From contig NZ_CP038267.1 of assembly GCF_004564375.1 (NCBI RefSeq), positions 2,234,501 through 2,298,500 on the forward strand: a stretch of DNA of 64,000 bases, written 5' to 3'. Below, piece after piece: positions 8,101-15,776 of this stretch. Every line of letters begins with the position of its first letter. Position 1 is the stretch's first letter. The notes beneath the pieces were generated by a model that ran no database searches, was not told where the DNA came from, and was given only the letters and a program-made list of their open reading frames with translations. The stretch is from Nocardioides euryhalodurans (GTDB lineage: Bacteria; Actinomycetota; Actinomycetes; Propionibacteriales; Nocardioidaceae). The translations under genes and the position numbers were made by a program.

Positions 8101-10527
8101 TCCCGCCGCCCGGGCCACGGCGTGGCGCGCTACCGCTACGACGCCGCCGGCCGGGTCGTGGAGTCCTCCGACACCTGGTACGGCCACCGCACCTTCCGCT
8201 ACGACGCCGCCGGGCAGCTGGTCGAGGTCGTCAACGGCAACGGCGGGGTCACCCGGTACGGCTACGACGCCGGTGGACGGGCGGTGTCGGTCACCGACCC
8301 GCTCGGCCACACCACCGTCCGCGAGTTCGACGCCCTCGACCGCTGCACGCGACTGACCGACGCCCTCGGCCGCACCACCCGCGCCCGCTACGACGGCGCC
8401 GGTCGCCTCGTGTGGCAGCAGGACCCTGTCGGCGACGTGATCGAGGTGGGGTACGACGCAGCCGGCCTCGACGAGTCGCTGACCGTCAACGGACGCATGG
8501 TCGCGCGGATCACCCGCGACGTGAGGACGCGTCGGGCCACGGTCACCGACACCACGCGCGACGCCGCGTGCGACATCGAGCTGGAGTGGAACGGGCTGGG
8601 CAGGCTGGTCAGCCGCTCCGCGAACGGCCAGACCGTCTCCTGGGGCTACGACGCCGACGGACGGCGTACGAGCATGACCACCCCGGACGGCGTGACCACG
8701 TACTACACCTGCGACGAGGGCGGCGACGTCATCGCCGTCGACCACCCGCTGCTGGGGCGCGCGACCTTCGCACGGGACCTCGCCGGGCGCGTGGTCGAGG
8801 CCACCGCCGGCGCGATCGTGCAGCGGTGGGAGCACGCGGAGGGGGCCGTGGTGGCCCACACCGTCGGTGACGAGTCCGGGTTCACCCGTACCGAGGTCCA
8901 CCGCGACGACCAGGGCCGCATCGTCGGGCTCACCCGTGGCGAGGACCACACCGCCTTCGGCTACGACCAGGCCTGTCAGCTGGTCGAGGCCAGGACGGGA
9001 GGCTCCACCACCCGGTGGCGCTACGACCTGGCCGGCCGCCTGGTGGCGGAGACGGCCGGCGACTCGACCCTCGAGCACCACCACGACGCGGCCGGCCAGC
9101 TCGTCTCCACCAGCGACGGCACGGCGACCGCCCGCTACACCTACGACGGCGCGGGCCGCCGGATCCGGGAGCAGTCCCGCGACGGCGCCGTCCGCGACCT
9201 CGCCTGGAGCGGCCGGGGATGGCTGAGCACCGTCACCGACCACCTCCCGGACGGCGAGACCCGGCGCACCGAGCTGCACGTCGACGCCACCGGCCAGCTG
9301 GCGGAGGTCGCCGGGGTCGCGATCCACTGGGACTCCGCGGGCTTCGCGCCCACCCCGGTCCGCGTCGGCGACCTCTCCGTCCTCACCGCCGGGCCGCTCA
9401 CCGGCCTCGGCGAGAGCTGGGCCGCTGCCGGCTGGCGCGGGCGGCGCGACACCGGCACGGACCCGTGGGCCACCGGGGGGCCCGCGACGGCGGGCCTGCT
9501 CGCCGGTGGCACGGGCGTCGGCGCCGACGGGGGGCTCTCGGTCGCCGGTCTGGAGTGGCTGGGTGCCCGGGTGTACGACCCGTCCAGCCGGGGCTTCCTC
9601 TCGGTCGACCCGGTCACCACGACCGCGGGCGCCGGCTGGGCACACAACCCGTACTCCTACGCGGGCAACGACCCCCTGCACGCCCTGGACCCGCTCGGCC
9701 TGGACCCGTTGACCGACGAGGACCTGCGGGCCTACAACGCGAGCCACAACGGCTTCACGACGATGGCCGCGACCGTGGCAGACCGCGTCACCAGCAAGGA
9801 GTTCCTCATCGGCGCCGGGCTCACGGCCCTCGGGGCCGCCGCCATGTTCGTGCCGGTGCCCGGCGCCCAGATCGTCGGCGGCATGCTGATCTCGGCGGGC
9901 GTCGACACCATGGTGCAGCAGGTCACGACCGGCAACGTCAACTGGGGAGAGGTCGCGGTCTCGGGCGCCTTCGGGGCCTTCGGCGGAGTCGCCGCGGGCA
10001 TGGCGGTGAAGATGGGCGCCCGGACGATGATGCGCCAGGCCGTCGTCTCGGGCGGCATCTCGGGTGCGGCGGAGGGCTTCACCAAGGGCAACGTCAACTA
10101 CTTCACGGGGGCCGGCCCGCACTCGCCCACCGACTACCTCAAGACGGTGGGCGGGGCCACGGTCCAGAGCGGCGTCCAGGGCGCGGTCACCGGTCCGCTG
10201 CAGCTCAAGGTGGACAACCTCGCCCTGGGCCGGATGATCGAGGGGCGCAGCCAGCCGCCCCTGGACTACCCCAGCGCCAACCCCCAGCTGGGGCCGGACC
10301 CCGTACCCGTGATCGGCAACTCCCAGGACGTCCGACTCCTCACCGACCTCGACCCGGGCGGGCACGTCAACGCCATGGGAAGCGGTCCGCTGCAGGAAGC
10401 GATCGACTACCAGCGGCCGGTCTACGTCGGCACCGACGGCCCGGGCGAGCACGCCGGCCAGCTGCAGGTGCTGCGCGACGCCGGCTACACCCAGCAGGGC
10501 GACTACATGGTCCCCGGTGGTCGGTGA
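5185..10527 (+). CDS. RHS/YD-repeat polymorphic toxin protein
   Basis: A 1780-residue RHS protein, expected to form a hollow YD-repeat shell that carries a variable C-terminal effector. Seen in order: a helical N-terminal domain (about 1-110) resembling WXG100/LXG-type export domains; a Pro/Gly/Ser linker (about 125-165); a second helical stretch; a DUF6531-like entry segment DPVNAATGNFTETETDLAF (about 290); about 25-30 YD repeats (YDAAGRV, YDADGRR and similar) to about residue 1450; and the RHS core end NPYSYAGNDPLHALDPLGL (about 1488-1506). After this come hydrophobic Gly/Ala-rich segments (about 1535-1610) and a tip of roughly 170 residues ending in GDYMVPGGR. The tip matches no toxin family I recognise. 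GTG start preceded by GAGGAG. A small membrane-protein gene follows 18 bp later and may encode immunity. Confidence 0.92.
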   Translation: MGLGPVTEDVRFDHAAADELIRLCNAAAGVIEGQGGSRASWVVTASREFRGYFSELFARNQETAKADAEEVAARLRDVARYTGDLAEEAAAEQERRQRAREWQREQDDRGLLEKGWDWMTDGNDAPVPDMPEPSSFEPTVIPPKPRETPTPGSGGGSSGGGTSSARPSDLRTFANGSRGANASLAGKPTSCRSAYSTFVAGCGWGELRADDVFAGFAQYLAANEEDVRWATTIAAAFEAAGGEGQVSTLSNSAFTAALQARGIDASRQDITIDPPQAFGAMPTSGYADDPVNAATGNFTETETDLAFTAGSASLVLDRTYNSFDTGVGGFGPGWSSWTEAALGLDDEAARLRLSDGRVVVFPRLGDGWDRGRGTNLWLAREGDHLVATSNDGERWTHTRDGRLLEHTRGPGTTVRLDRDAAGRVLRLTHERGREIDLTWDDDLDRVVRAADSSGRDVTYAYDGAGRLVEVRTGLGTRTYRWNEQGLIDAVTDADGVVEAENAYDAHRRVTTQRSRHGRVSRFVYLPGNVTVVSDADGSRSNTWISDQQGRLVGAVDSDEQRQSFSYDAHGNRVLVTERDGSATVREFDDRGRTVREVTPTGADLTYGYDHADRLTTVVTAAGGIAEYTYTGDERSPSLLVDPEGGRTEMTWSDGLLTHLVDPAGVSVSFTYDAHGDLVATTDALGNVARLDRDAQGRVVAATTPLGHRTTYTYAPSGALASRRDPDGAVWRFEHTTAGRLSTVIDPTGARTDIEHDDAGDAARTIDPLGRAITRRTDDLGNLAAVELPDGAVWRYTHDAMSRLVETIDPSGGSWRTEYDVNGMPTVSVDPTGVRSEQRRDRGARTLTVAQGDATRTIGLDELGRPVSGRGVDGSAKMWVHDRCGRPVEQLDVDGGLTRIVRDAAGRVTRVTTPAGRTTSYEYDACGRLAAVLDPRGGRTTRSHDADGRLVAVTMPTGETGRIEHDACGRVVASRRPGHGVARYRYDAAGRVVESSDTWYGHRTFRYDAAGQLVEVVNGNGGVTRYGYDAGGRAVSVTDPLGHTTVREFDALDRCTRLTDALGRTTRARYDGAGRLVWQQDPVGDVIEVGYDAAGLDESLTVNGRMVARITRDVRTRRATVTDTTRDAACDIELEWNGLGRLVSRSANGQTVSWGYDADGRRTSMTTPDGVTTYYTCDEGGDVIAVDHPLLGRATFARDLAGRVVEATAGAIVQRWEHAEGAVVAHTVGDESGFTRTEVHRDDQGRIVGLTRGEDHTAFGYDQACQLVEARTGGSTTRWRYDLAGRLVAETAGDSTLEHHHDAAGQLVSTSDGTATARYTYDGAGRRIREQSRDGAVRDLAWSGRGWLSTVTDHLPDGETRRTELHVDATGQLAEVAGVAIHWDSAGFAPTPVRVGDLSVLTAGPLTGLGESWAAAGWRGRRDTGTDPWATGGPATAGLLAGGTGVGADGGLSVAGLEWLGARVYDPSSRGFLSVDPVTTTAGAGWAHNPYSYAGNDPLHALDPLGLDPLTDEDLRAYNASHNGFTTMAATVADRVTSKEFLIGAGLTALGAAAMFVPVPGAQIVGGMLISAGVDTMVQQVTTGNVNWGEVAVSGAFGAFGGVAAGMAVKMGARTMMRQAVVSGGISGAAEGFTKGNVNYFTGAGPHSPTDYLKTVGGATVQSGVQGAVTGPLQLKVDNLALGRMIEGRSQPPLDYPSANPQLGPDPVPVIGNSQDVRLLTDLDPGGHVNAMGSGPLQEAIDYQRPVYVGTDGPGEHAGQLQVLRDAGYTQQGDYMVPGGR

Positions 10528-10545
10528 CCGGGCGGGAGTGCCACA

Positions 10546-11106
10546 GTGGGTGAGGTGAGTCGACCGCCGACCGGCGCGTCCGGGCGCTTCGCCGAGGGCA
10601 CCCTCGGCGGCGCGGTGCTGCGCATCCTGGGCGCGGTCGGCCTGCTGCTCCTCGTGGTCGTCGTCGTCGGCTCCCTCCAGGGGGCGGAATTCACGGTGGC
10701 GTGGGGGGTCGTCGGGACGCTCGGCGCAGCGGTCGTCGTCTACTGCGCGGTGGTCTGGCGCGGACGTCGGGTGACCGACCTCGGCCCCCGGGGCGTGCAG
10801 CAGCTGGACGCAATGCTCGCCGCGCTCGAGGCTGAGCGGGTCACTCCCGTGGACGTACGCACCAGCGGCATCGACAACACCTCGCTCTTCCACGTGCGCG
10901 ACCTGCTCGAGAAGGCCCGACGGGACCTGTCCTACGGCTTCTACACCTCGGCCGGCGAGGCCATGGTGGAGGTGCGGGAGGTCACCCGACGTGACGGCTG
11001 GTCCGCCTCCTCACCCCTCGGGGAGCACGCCGCAACCATCGGCGCCCTCGGCCGCGACCACCTCGACCGGCAGGGTCCTCTCCGTGGCCGGGGTCAGGCT
11101 TCGTGA
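10546..11106 (+). CDS. Two-helix membrane protein downstream of RHS (immunity candidate)
   Basis: A 186-residue product with two transmembrane helices (LGAVGLLLLVVVVVGSL and WGVVGTLGAAVVVYCAVVW) and a soluble helical C-terminal part beginning DLGPRGVQQLDAMLAAL. The start is GTG at 10546, with GGCGGGAG eight bases upstream; a second in-frame GTG lies at 10555. It begins 18 bp after the RHS stop on the same strand, the usual place for a cognate immunity gene, and membrane immunity proteins are known for effectors that act on the envelope or from outside. No family recognised, so immunity is inference from position. Confidence 0.6.
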   Translation: MGEVSRPPTGASGRFAEGTLGGAVLRILGAVGLLLLVVVVVGSLQGAEFTVAWGVVGTLGAAVVVYCAVVWRGRRVTDLGPRGVQQLDAMLAALEAERVTPVDVRTSGIDNTSLFHVRDLLEKARRDLSYGFYTSAGEAMVEVREVTRRDGWSASSPLGEHAATIGALGRDHLDRQGPLRGRGQAS

Positions 11107-11117
11107 CCCTCGGTCGG

Positions 11118-11444
11118 TCACGGCGCCTCGACGCGGCCGATCCCGACGTCGCGGGTGCACACGATCTCGACGTCGTCCAGCGAGCCCCAGGTCCCGTCGA
11201 CGGTGCAGTCATCGCTGAGGTCCCGGCCGTCGACAACCAGGTCGCTGCGCCGCTTCGACCACCCCTGGTCCCAGAAGACCTCGTCGACGCCGTACTTGTC
11301 CTCCAGCCGGGTGGCGACCTCCTCCGGGTCCGGCCCCCAGACGATCGTGGCCACGAGGACGACCAGGAGGGTGCCACCCCCCAACGCCAGGCGGAGCCAC
11401 GTCTCGGTCTGCACCCGTCCCAGCCGATCCCTGAATCCGCTCAC
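11118..11444 (-). CDS. Single-pass membrane-anchored protein, unknown
   Basis: A 108-residue product with an N-terminal basic segment (SGFRDRLGRVQTETW), one transmembrane helix (LALGGGTLLVVLVATIVW) and a small outward-facing domain containing EVATRLEDKYGVDEVFWDQG and two Cys residues (DDCTVDG, EIVCTRD) that could form a disulfide. The GTG at 11444 is chosen so the helix is N-terminal; a longer frame upstream looks non-coding. It is convergent with the putative immunity gene (11-bp gap) and divergent from treYZ. Function unknown; a second immunity or accessory role for the RHS cassette is possible. Confidence 0.6.
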   Translation of the reverse strand: MSGFRDRLGRVQTETWLRLALGGGTLLVVLVATIVWGPDPEEVATRLEDKYGVDEVFWDQGWSKRRSDLVVDGRDLSDDCTVDGTWGSLDDVEIVCTRDVGIGRVEAP

Positions 11445-11569
11445 GGGGCCGATGGTAGGAGATGCCCACGGGGCCGCACGGCACCGCACGGGTGGTGACC
11501 CGAGCGAGCCCGACCCCCCTTGCCGGTTCACCCCGACGGTGCCGCGGCACCGACTGGAAGGATGGTGCC

Positions 11570-14500
11570 GTGCAGACCCCCGCGAGCACCTACCGGCTCC
11601 AGATCACCGAGGACTTCGACCTCCTCGAGGCGGCGCGCACCCTCGCGTACCTCCACGAGCTCGGCGTCGACTGGGTCTACCTCTCGCCCGTGCTGGCGGC
11701 GGAGTCCGGGAGCGACCACGGGTACGACGTCTCCGACCACTCCGCGATCGACCCGTCCCGCGGCCGGGGCGCGGGCCTCTCGGCCCTCTCCAGCGAGGCC
11801 AGGCGGCTGGGGATGGGGGTGCTGGTCGACATCGTCCCCAACCACGTCGGCATCGCCCGCCCCTGGGAGAACGCCTGGTGGTGGCACGTCCTGACCCACG
11901 GCCGCGAGTCGCCGTACGCCGACGCGTTCGACATCGACTGGGACGCCGGCGGCGGGCGGCTGCTGATCCCGGTCGTGGGCGACGACGACCTCCGCGAGAA
12001 CGGCACGATCGAGCACCTGCGGGTGCTCGCGGGCGAGCTGCACTACCACGACCAGCGCTTCCCGCTGGCTCCCGGAACCGCCGCCGCGGACGCCGCCGCC
12101 GATCCCGACGCCGTCCACGCGCGACAGCACTACGAGCTCGTCCACTGGCGCCGGGGCGACAGCGAGCTCAACTACCGCCGCTTCTTCTCCGTCAGCACCC
12201 TGGCCGCGATCCGGGTCGAGGACCCCGAGTGGTTCACGCGCTCCCACGAGGAGGTGGCGCGCTGGTTCGCCGACGAGCTGGTCGACGGGCTGCGGATCGA
12301 CCACCCCGACGGGCTGCGCGACCCCGCCGGCTACCTCGACGACCTGGCCGAGCTGACCGGTGGGGCGTACGTCCTCGTCGAGAAGATCCTCGAGCCCGGC
12401 GAACGGCTGCCCGACTCCTGGGCCACGGCCGGCACCACCGGCTACGACGCCCTCGCCCTGGTCGACCGGGTGCTCACCGACCCGGCCGGCGAGCAGCCGC
12501 TGGGCGCGCTCGAGGACCGGCTCCGTGGCGCGCCGGTCGACTGGCCGGCCATGATCCACGGCACCAAGCGGACCGTGGCCGACACGACCCTGCTGGCCGA
12601 GACCCGCCGCATCGCCCGCGAGCTCGCACCCTGGCTCGACGAGGCTCCGGCCGCCGGCGTCCTCGAGGACGTCGTCGCCGAGCTGCTCGCCTGCTTCCCC
12701 GTCTACCGCTCCTACCTGCCCGAGGGACGCAGCCACCTCGACGAGGCGTTCGCCGCCGCGCGGCGCCACCGTCCCGACCTGGCCGACGTGCTCGACCTGG
12801 TCGCGCCGGTCCTCGGCGACGGCGCGGCCGACGCGACCCAGCGGTTCCAGCAGACCAGCGGCATGGTGATGGCCAAGGGCGTCGAGGACTGCGCCTTCTA
12901 CCGGTGGGCCCGGCTCACCTCGCTCAACGAGGTCGGCGGCGACCCGTCGGTCTTCTCGGTGACGCCGCACGACTTCCACGAGGCCATGGCGGTGCGCCAG
13001 GCCGAGCGACCGCACGCGATGACGGCCGCCTCCACCCACGACACCAAGCGCGGCGAGGACGTCCGCGCCCGGATCGCCGTGCTCGCCGAGGTGCCCGACC
13101 TGTGGGCCGGCGCCCTCGACCGGCTGCTCACGCTCGCCCCCGTTCCCGACGCCGGCTTCGGCAACCTGCTGTGGCAGGCGGTCGTGGGCACGTGGTCCGA
13201 CGATCCCGCCCTGCGCGAGCGCCTCCACGCGTACGCCGAGAAGGCGATGCGCGAGGCCGGCGACCGGACGACGTGGACCGCGCCCGACGAGGCCTACGAG
13301 CACGCCGTGCACGCTGCGGTCGACGCGGCCTTCGACGACGAGCGGGTCCGCGCCGTGCTCGACGAGGTGCTGCTCGCCGTCGGTGACGCCGGCCGGAGCA
13401 ACGCGCTGTCCGCCAAGCTGGTCGGGCTCACGATGCCCGGGGTGCCGGACGTCTACCAGGGCTCGGAGCTCCGCGAGGACAGCCTGGTCGACCCCGACAA
13501 CCGGCGCCCGGTCGACTTCGACGTCCGACGCCGGCTGGTCGCCGAGGACCGACCCGGCCACCCCAAGCTGCTGCTGGTGCGCGAGACGCTGCGGCTGCGG
13601 CGCGACCGGCCCGAGCTCTTCACGGCGTACGACGCGGTGCCGGCCACCGGCGAGGCGGCCGGCCACGCCCTGGCCTTCGACCGCGGCGGCCTGGTCACCG
13701 TCGCCACCCGGCTGCCGGTCGGCCTGGCCGCCCGCGGCGGCTGGGGCGACACCACGCTCGCCCTGCCCGCGGGTCGCTGGCGCGACGCCCTGACCGGCGC
13801 CGTGGTCACCAGCGACGGCTCGGTGCCCGTCGCAGACCTGCTGACCGAGCTGCCGGTCGCCCTGCTCGAGGCGCTGCCCGAGCAGCCCCGGGAGCGCGGG
13901 CGGTTCGAGGTGTGGGCCCCCCTCCCCTCCCGGGTCCGGCTCGCGGTCGGCGACGAGGTCGTCGAGATGACCCGCAGCCAGGGCGACTGGTGGCGCCCGG
14001 CCGGACCGGTGCCGGAGGGCGAGGCCGACTACGGCTACCTGCTCGACGACGCCGACACCCCGGTCCCCGACCCGCGCTCGCTCCGGCAGCCCGGAGGGGT
14101 CCACGGCCGGTCGCGCACCTTCGACCCCGGCGCGTTCGCCTGGACCGACCACGCCTGGCACGGTCGGCCGCTCGCGGGCGCCGTCGTCTACGAGCTCCAC
14201 GTCGGCACCTTCACACCCCAGGGCACCCTCGACGCCGCGATCGAGCGGCTCGACCACCTCGCGGAGATCGGGGTCGGGTTCGTCGAGCTGATGCCGGTCA
14301 ACGCGTTCAACGGCCGGCACGGCTGGGGCTACGACGGCGTGCTGTGGTCGGCGGTCCACGAGCCCTACGGCGGGCCGGAGGCCTACCAGCGGTTCGTCGA
14401 CGCCTGCCACGCACGCGGTCTCGGCGTGGTGCAGGACGTGGTGCACAACCACCTCGGCCCCTCGGGCAACTACCTGACGATGTTCGGTCCCTACCTCGTC

Positions 14501-15667
14501 GACGGGGACACCCCCTGGGGCGACCAGGTCAACCTCGACCGCGAGGGAAGCGACGAGGTCCGTCGGCTGGTCCTCGACTCGGTCCGCGGCTGGTTCACCG
14601 ACTTCCACGTCGACGGGCTCCGCCTCGACGCGGTCCACGCCCTGGTGGACGGGAGCGACACCCACCTGCTGGAGGAGATGGCGTCCGAGACGGCCGCACT
14701 GGCGGCGTACGTCGGGAAGCCGCTGTTCCTCGTCGCCGAGTCGGACCTCAACGACCCCCGCGTGGTCGCGCCGCGGGAGGCCGGCGGGCTCGGCCTCGAC
14801 GCACAGTGGAGCGACGACTTCCACCACGCGCTGCACGTCGCGCTGACCGGCGAGACGGACGGCTACTACGCGGACTTCGAGCCGCTGGGCGCGCTGGCCA
14901 AGGTGCTGGAGCGCGGGTTCTTCCACGACGGCACGTGGTCGTCGTTCCGCGGCCGCGACCACGGGTCACCGCTGGACACGGAGCGGGTCCCCGGTTGGCG
15001 GCTCGTCGTCGCCAACCAGAACCACGACCAGGTCGGCAACCGCGCCCGCGGTGACCGGCTCACCGAGTCGCTCGACGACGACCAGCTCGCCGTCGCTGCC
15101 CTGCTGACACTCGCCTCGCCCTTCACCCCGATGCTCTTCATGGGCGAGGAGTGGGGCGCCTCGACGCCGTTCGCCTTCTTCACCGACCACCCCGAGGCCG
15201 ACCTCGGGCAGGCCGTGACGGAGGGCCGGCGTCGCGAGTTCGAGCGGATGGCCTGGGGCGACGACGTTCCCGACCCGCAGGACCCGGCGACCTTCGAGGG
15301 GTCGAGGCTCGACTGGTCCGAGCTCGACTCCCCCCGCGGCCGGACGCTGCTCGGGGTCTACCGCGAGCTCGCGGCGCTGCGGCGGACGATGCCGGTCCTC
15401 ACCGACCCCGACCTGCGCACGGTCCGCGCCTCGGTCGACGAGGACGAACGGTGGCTCGTGGTCCGGCGAGGCAAGGGTGTCGACGCCGTGGTGCTGGGCG
15501 TCAGCTTCTCCGACCGACCCGTGACGGTGCCGCTCGACCACGACGTGGCCTACGTCGTGGCCTTCGCGACGCCCGGGTCGACCCAGCCGGTCGGCTCACC
15601 GGTCGGCGGGGACCGGCTGATCCTCCCGCCGCACGTCGGGGTGCTGCTCCGTCCCGACCTGGGGTGA
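11570..15667 (+). CDS. treYZ: Fused maltooligosyltrehalose synthase / trehalohydrolase (TreY-TreZ)
   Basis: One uninterrupted 1365-residue chain joining two enzymes normally encoded separately. Residues about 1-765 are TreY (converts the reducing end of maltodextrin to a trehalosyl unit): [18 protein letters not shown], nucleophile Asp244 in [17 protein letters not shown] and THDTKRGED. Residues about 770-1365 are TreZ (releases trehalose): [14 protein letters not shown] starts the N-terminal sandwich, followed by [12 protein letters not shown], nucleophile Asp1020 in [22 protein letters not shown] and [10 protein letters not shown]. All catalytic landmarks of both halves are present and there is no stop or frameshift at the joint. 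The GTG start has GGAAGGA seven bases upstream. It works with GlgX encoded at 2579. Confidence 0.93.
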   Translation: MQTPASTYRLQITEDFDLLEAARTLAYLHELGVDWVYLSPVLAAESGSDHGYDVSDHSAIDPSRGRGAGLSALSSEARRLGMGVLVDIVPNHVGIARPWENAWWWHVLTHGRESPYADAFDIDWDAGGGRLLIPVVGDDDLRENGTIEHLRVLAGELHYHDQRFPLAPGTAAADAAADPDAVHARQHYELVHWRRGDSELNYRRFFSVSTLAAIRVEDPEWFTRSHEEVARWFADELVDGLRIDHPDGLRDPAGYLDDLAELTGGAYVLVEKILEPGERLPDSWATAGTTGYDALALVDRVLTDPAGEQPLGALEDRLRGAPVDWPAMIHGTKRTVADTTLLAETRRIARELAPWLDEAPAAGVLEDVVAELLACFPVYRSYLPEGRSHLDEAFAAARRHRPDLADVLDLVAPVLGDGAADATQRFQQTSGMVMAKGVEDCAFYRWARLTSLNEVGGDPSVFSVTPHDFHEAMAVRQAERPHAMTAASTHDTKRGEDVRARIAVLAEVPDLWAGALDRLLTLAPVPDAGFGNLLWQAVVGTWSDDPALRERLHAYAEKAMREAGDRTTWTAPDEAYEHAVHAAVDAAFDDERVRAVLDEVLLAVGDAGRSNALSAKLVGLTMPGVPDVYQGSELREDSLVDPDNRRPVDFDVRRRLVAEDRPGHPKLLLVRETLRLRRDRPELFTAYDAVPATGEAAGHALAFDRGGLVTVATRLPVGLAARGGWGDTTLALPAGRWRDALTGAVVTSDGSVPVADLLTELPVALLEALPEQPRERGRFEVWAPLPSRVRLAVGDEVVEMTRSQGDWWRPAGPVPEGEADYGYLLDDADTPVPDPRSLRQPGGVHGRSRTFDPGAFAWTDHAWHGRPLAGAVVYELHVGTFTPQGTLDAAIERLDHLAEIGVGFVELMPVNAFNGRHGWGYDGVLWSAVHEPYGGPEAYQRFVDACHARGLGVVQDVVHNHLGPSGNYLTMFGPYLVDGDTPWGDQVNLDREGSDEVRRLVLDSVRGWFTDFHVDGLRLDAVHALVDGSDTHLLEEMASETAALAAYVGKPLFLVAESDLNDPRVVAPREAGGLGLDAQWSDDFHHALHVALTGETDGYYADFEPLGALAKVLERGFFHDGTWSSFRGRDHGSPLDTERVPGWRLVVANQNHDQVGNRARGDRLTESLDDDQLAVAALLTLASPFTPMLFMGEEWGASTPFAFFTDHPEADLGQAVTEGRRREFERMAWGDDVPDPQDPATFEGSRLDWSELDSPRGRTLLGVYRELAALRRTMPVLTDPDLRTVRASVDEDERWLVVRRGKGVDAVVLGVSFSDRPVTVPLDHDVAYVVAFATPGSTQPVGSPVGGDRLILPPHVGVLLRPDLG

Positions 15668-15685
15668 GGCGTTGCGGCCGTTCCT

Positions 15686-15763
15686 GTTCGGTAACGGTGG
15701 CTCGAGTGCGCTCCACACGCGTTGCAGCCCGTGTGTAGCGTTTCGGATCCACCGTTACCCAAC
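15686..15763. repeat. 78-bp nested palindrome between convergent genes
   Basis: Two concentric inverted repeats share the centre 15724.5. The outer arms are GTTcGGTAACGGTGG (15686-15700) and CCACCGTTACCcAAC (15749-15763), 15 bp with one mismatch. The inner arms are CGCTcCACACG (15709-15719) and CGTGTGtAGCG (15730-15740), 11 bp with one mismatch. Two 8-base spacers and a 10-base loop separate them. It fills the gap between treYZ and the convergent MMPL gene, so a bidirectional terminator is the simplest reading. Two inverted copies of a protein-binding site is the alternative. No T-run is present. Confidence 0.75.
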
Positions 15764-15776
15764 CGAGAGAGGTCCC

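Noticed and set aside
6200-9640. Repeated DNA stretches such as tacgacgccgccgg inside the RHS gene.
   Set aside because: They are the codons of YD repeats (YDAAGR) and not a DNA-level repeat or CRISPR array; unit spacing and sequence vary as protein repeats do.
4513-10893. A 2126-codon open frame antisense to the RHS gene, and similar very long antisense frames (for example 11528-14962 and 2573-4771).
   Set aside because: They mirror real genes with strong motifs, consist of low-complexity Gly/Val/Arg-rich translation typical of the complementary frame in high-GC DNA, and lack ribosome sites and recognisable domains.
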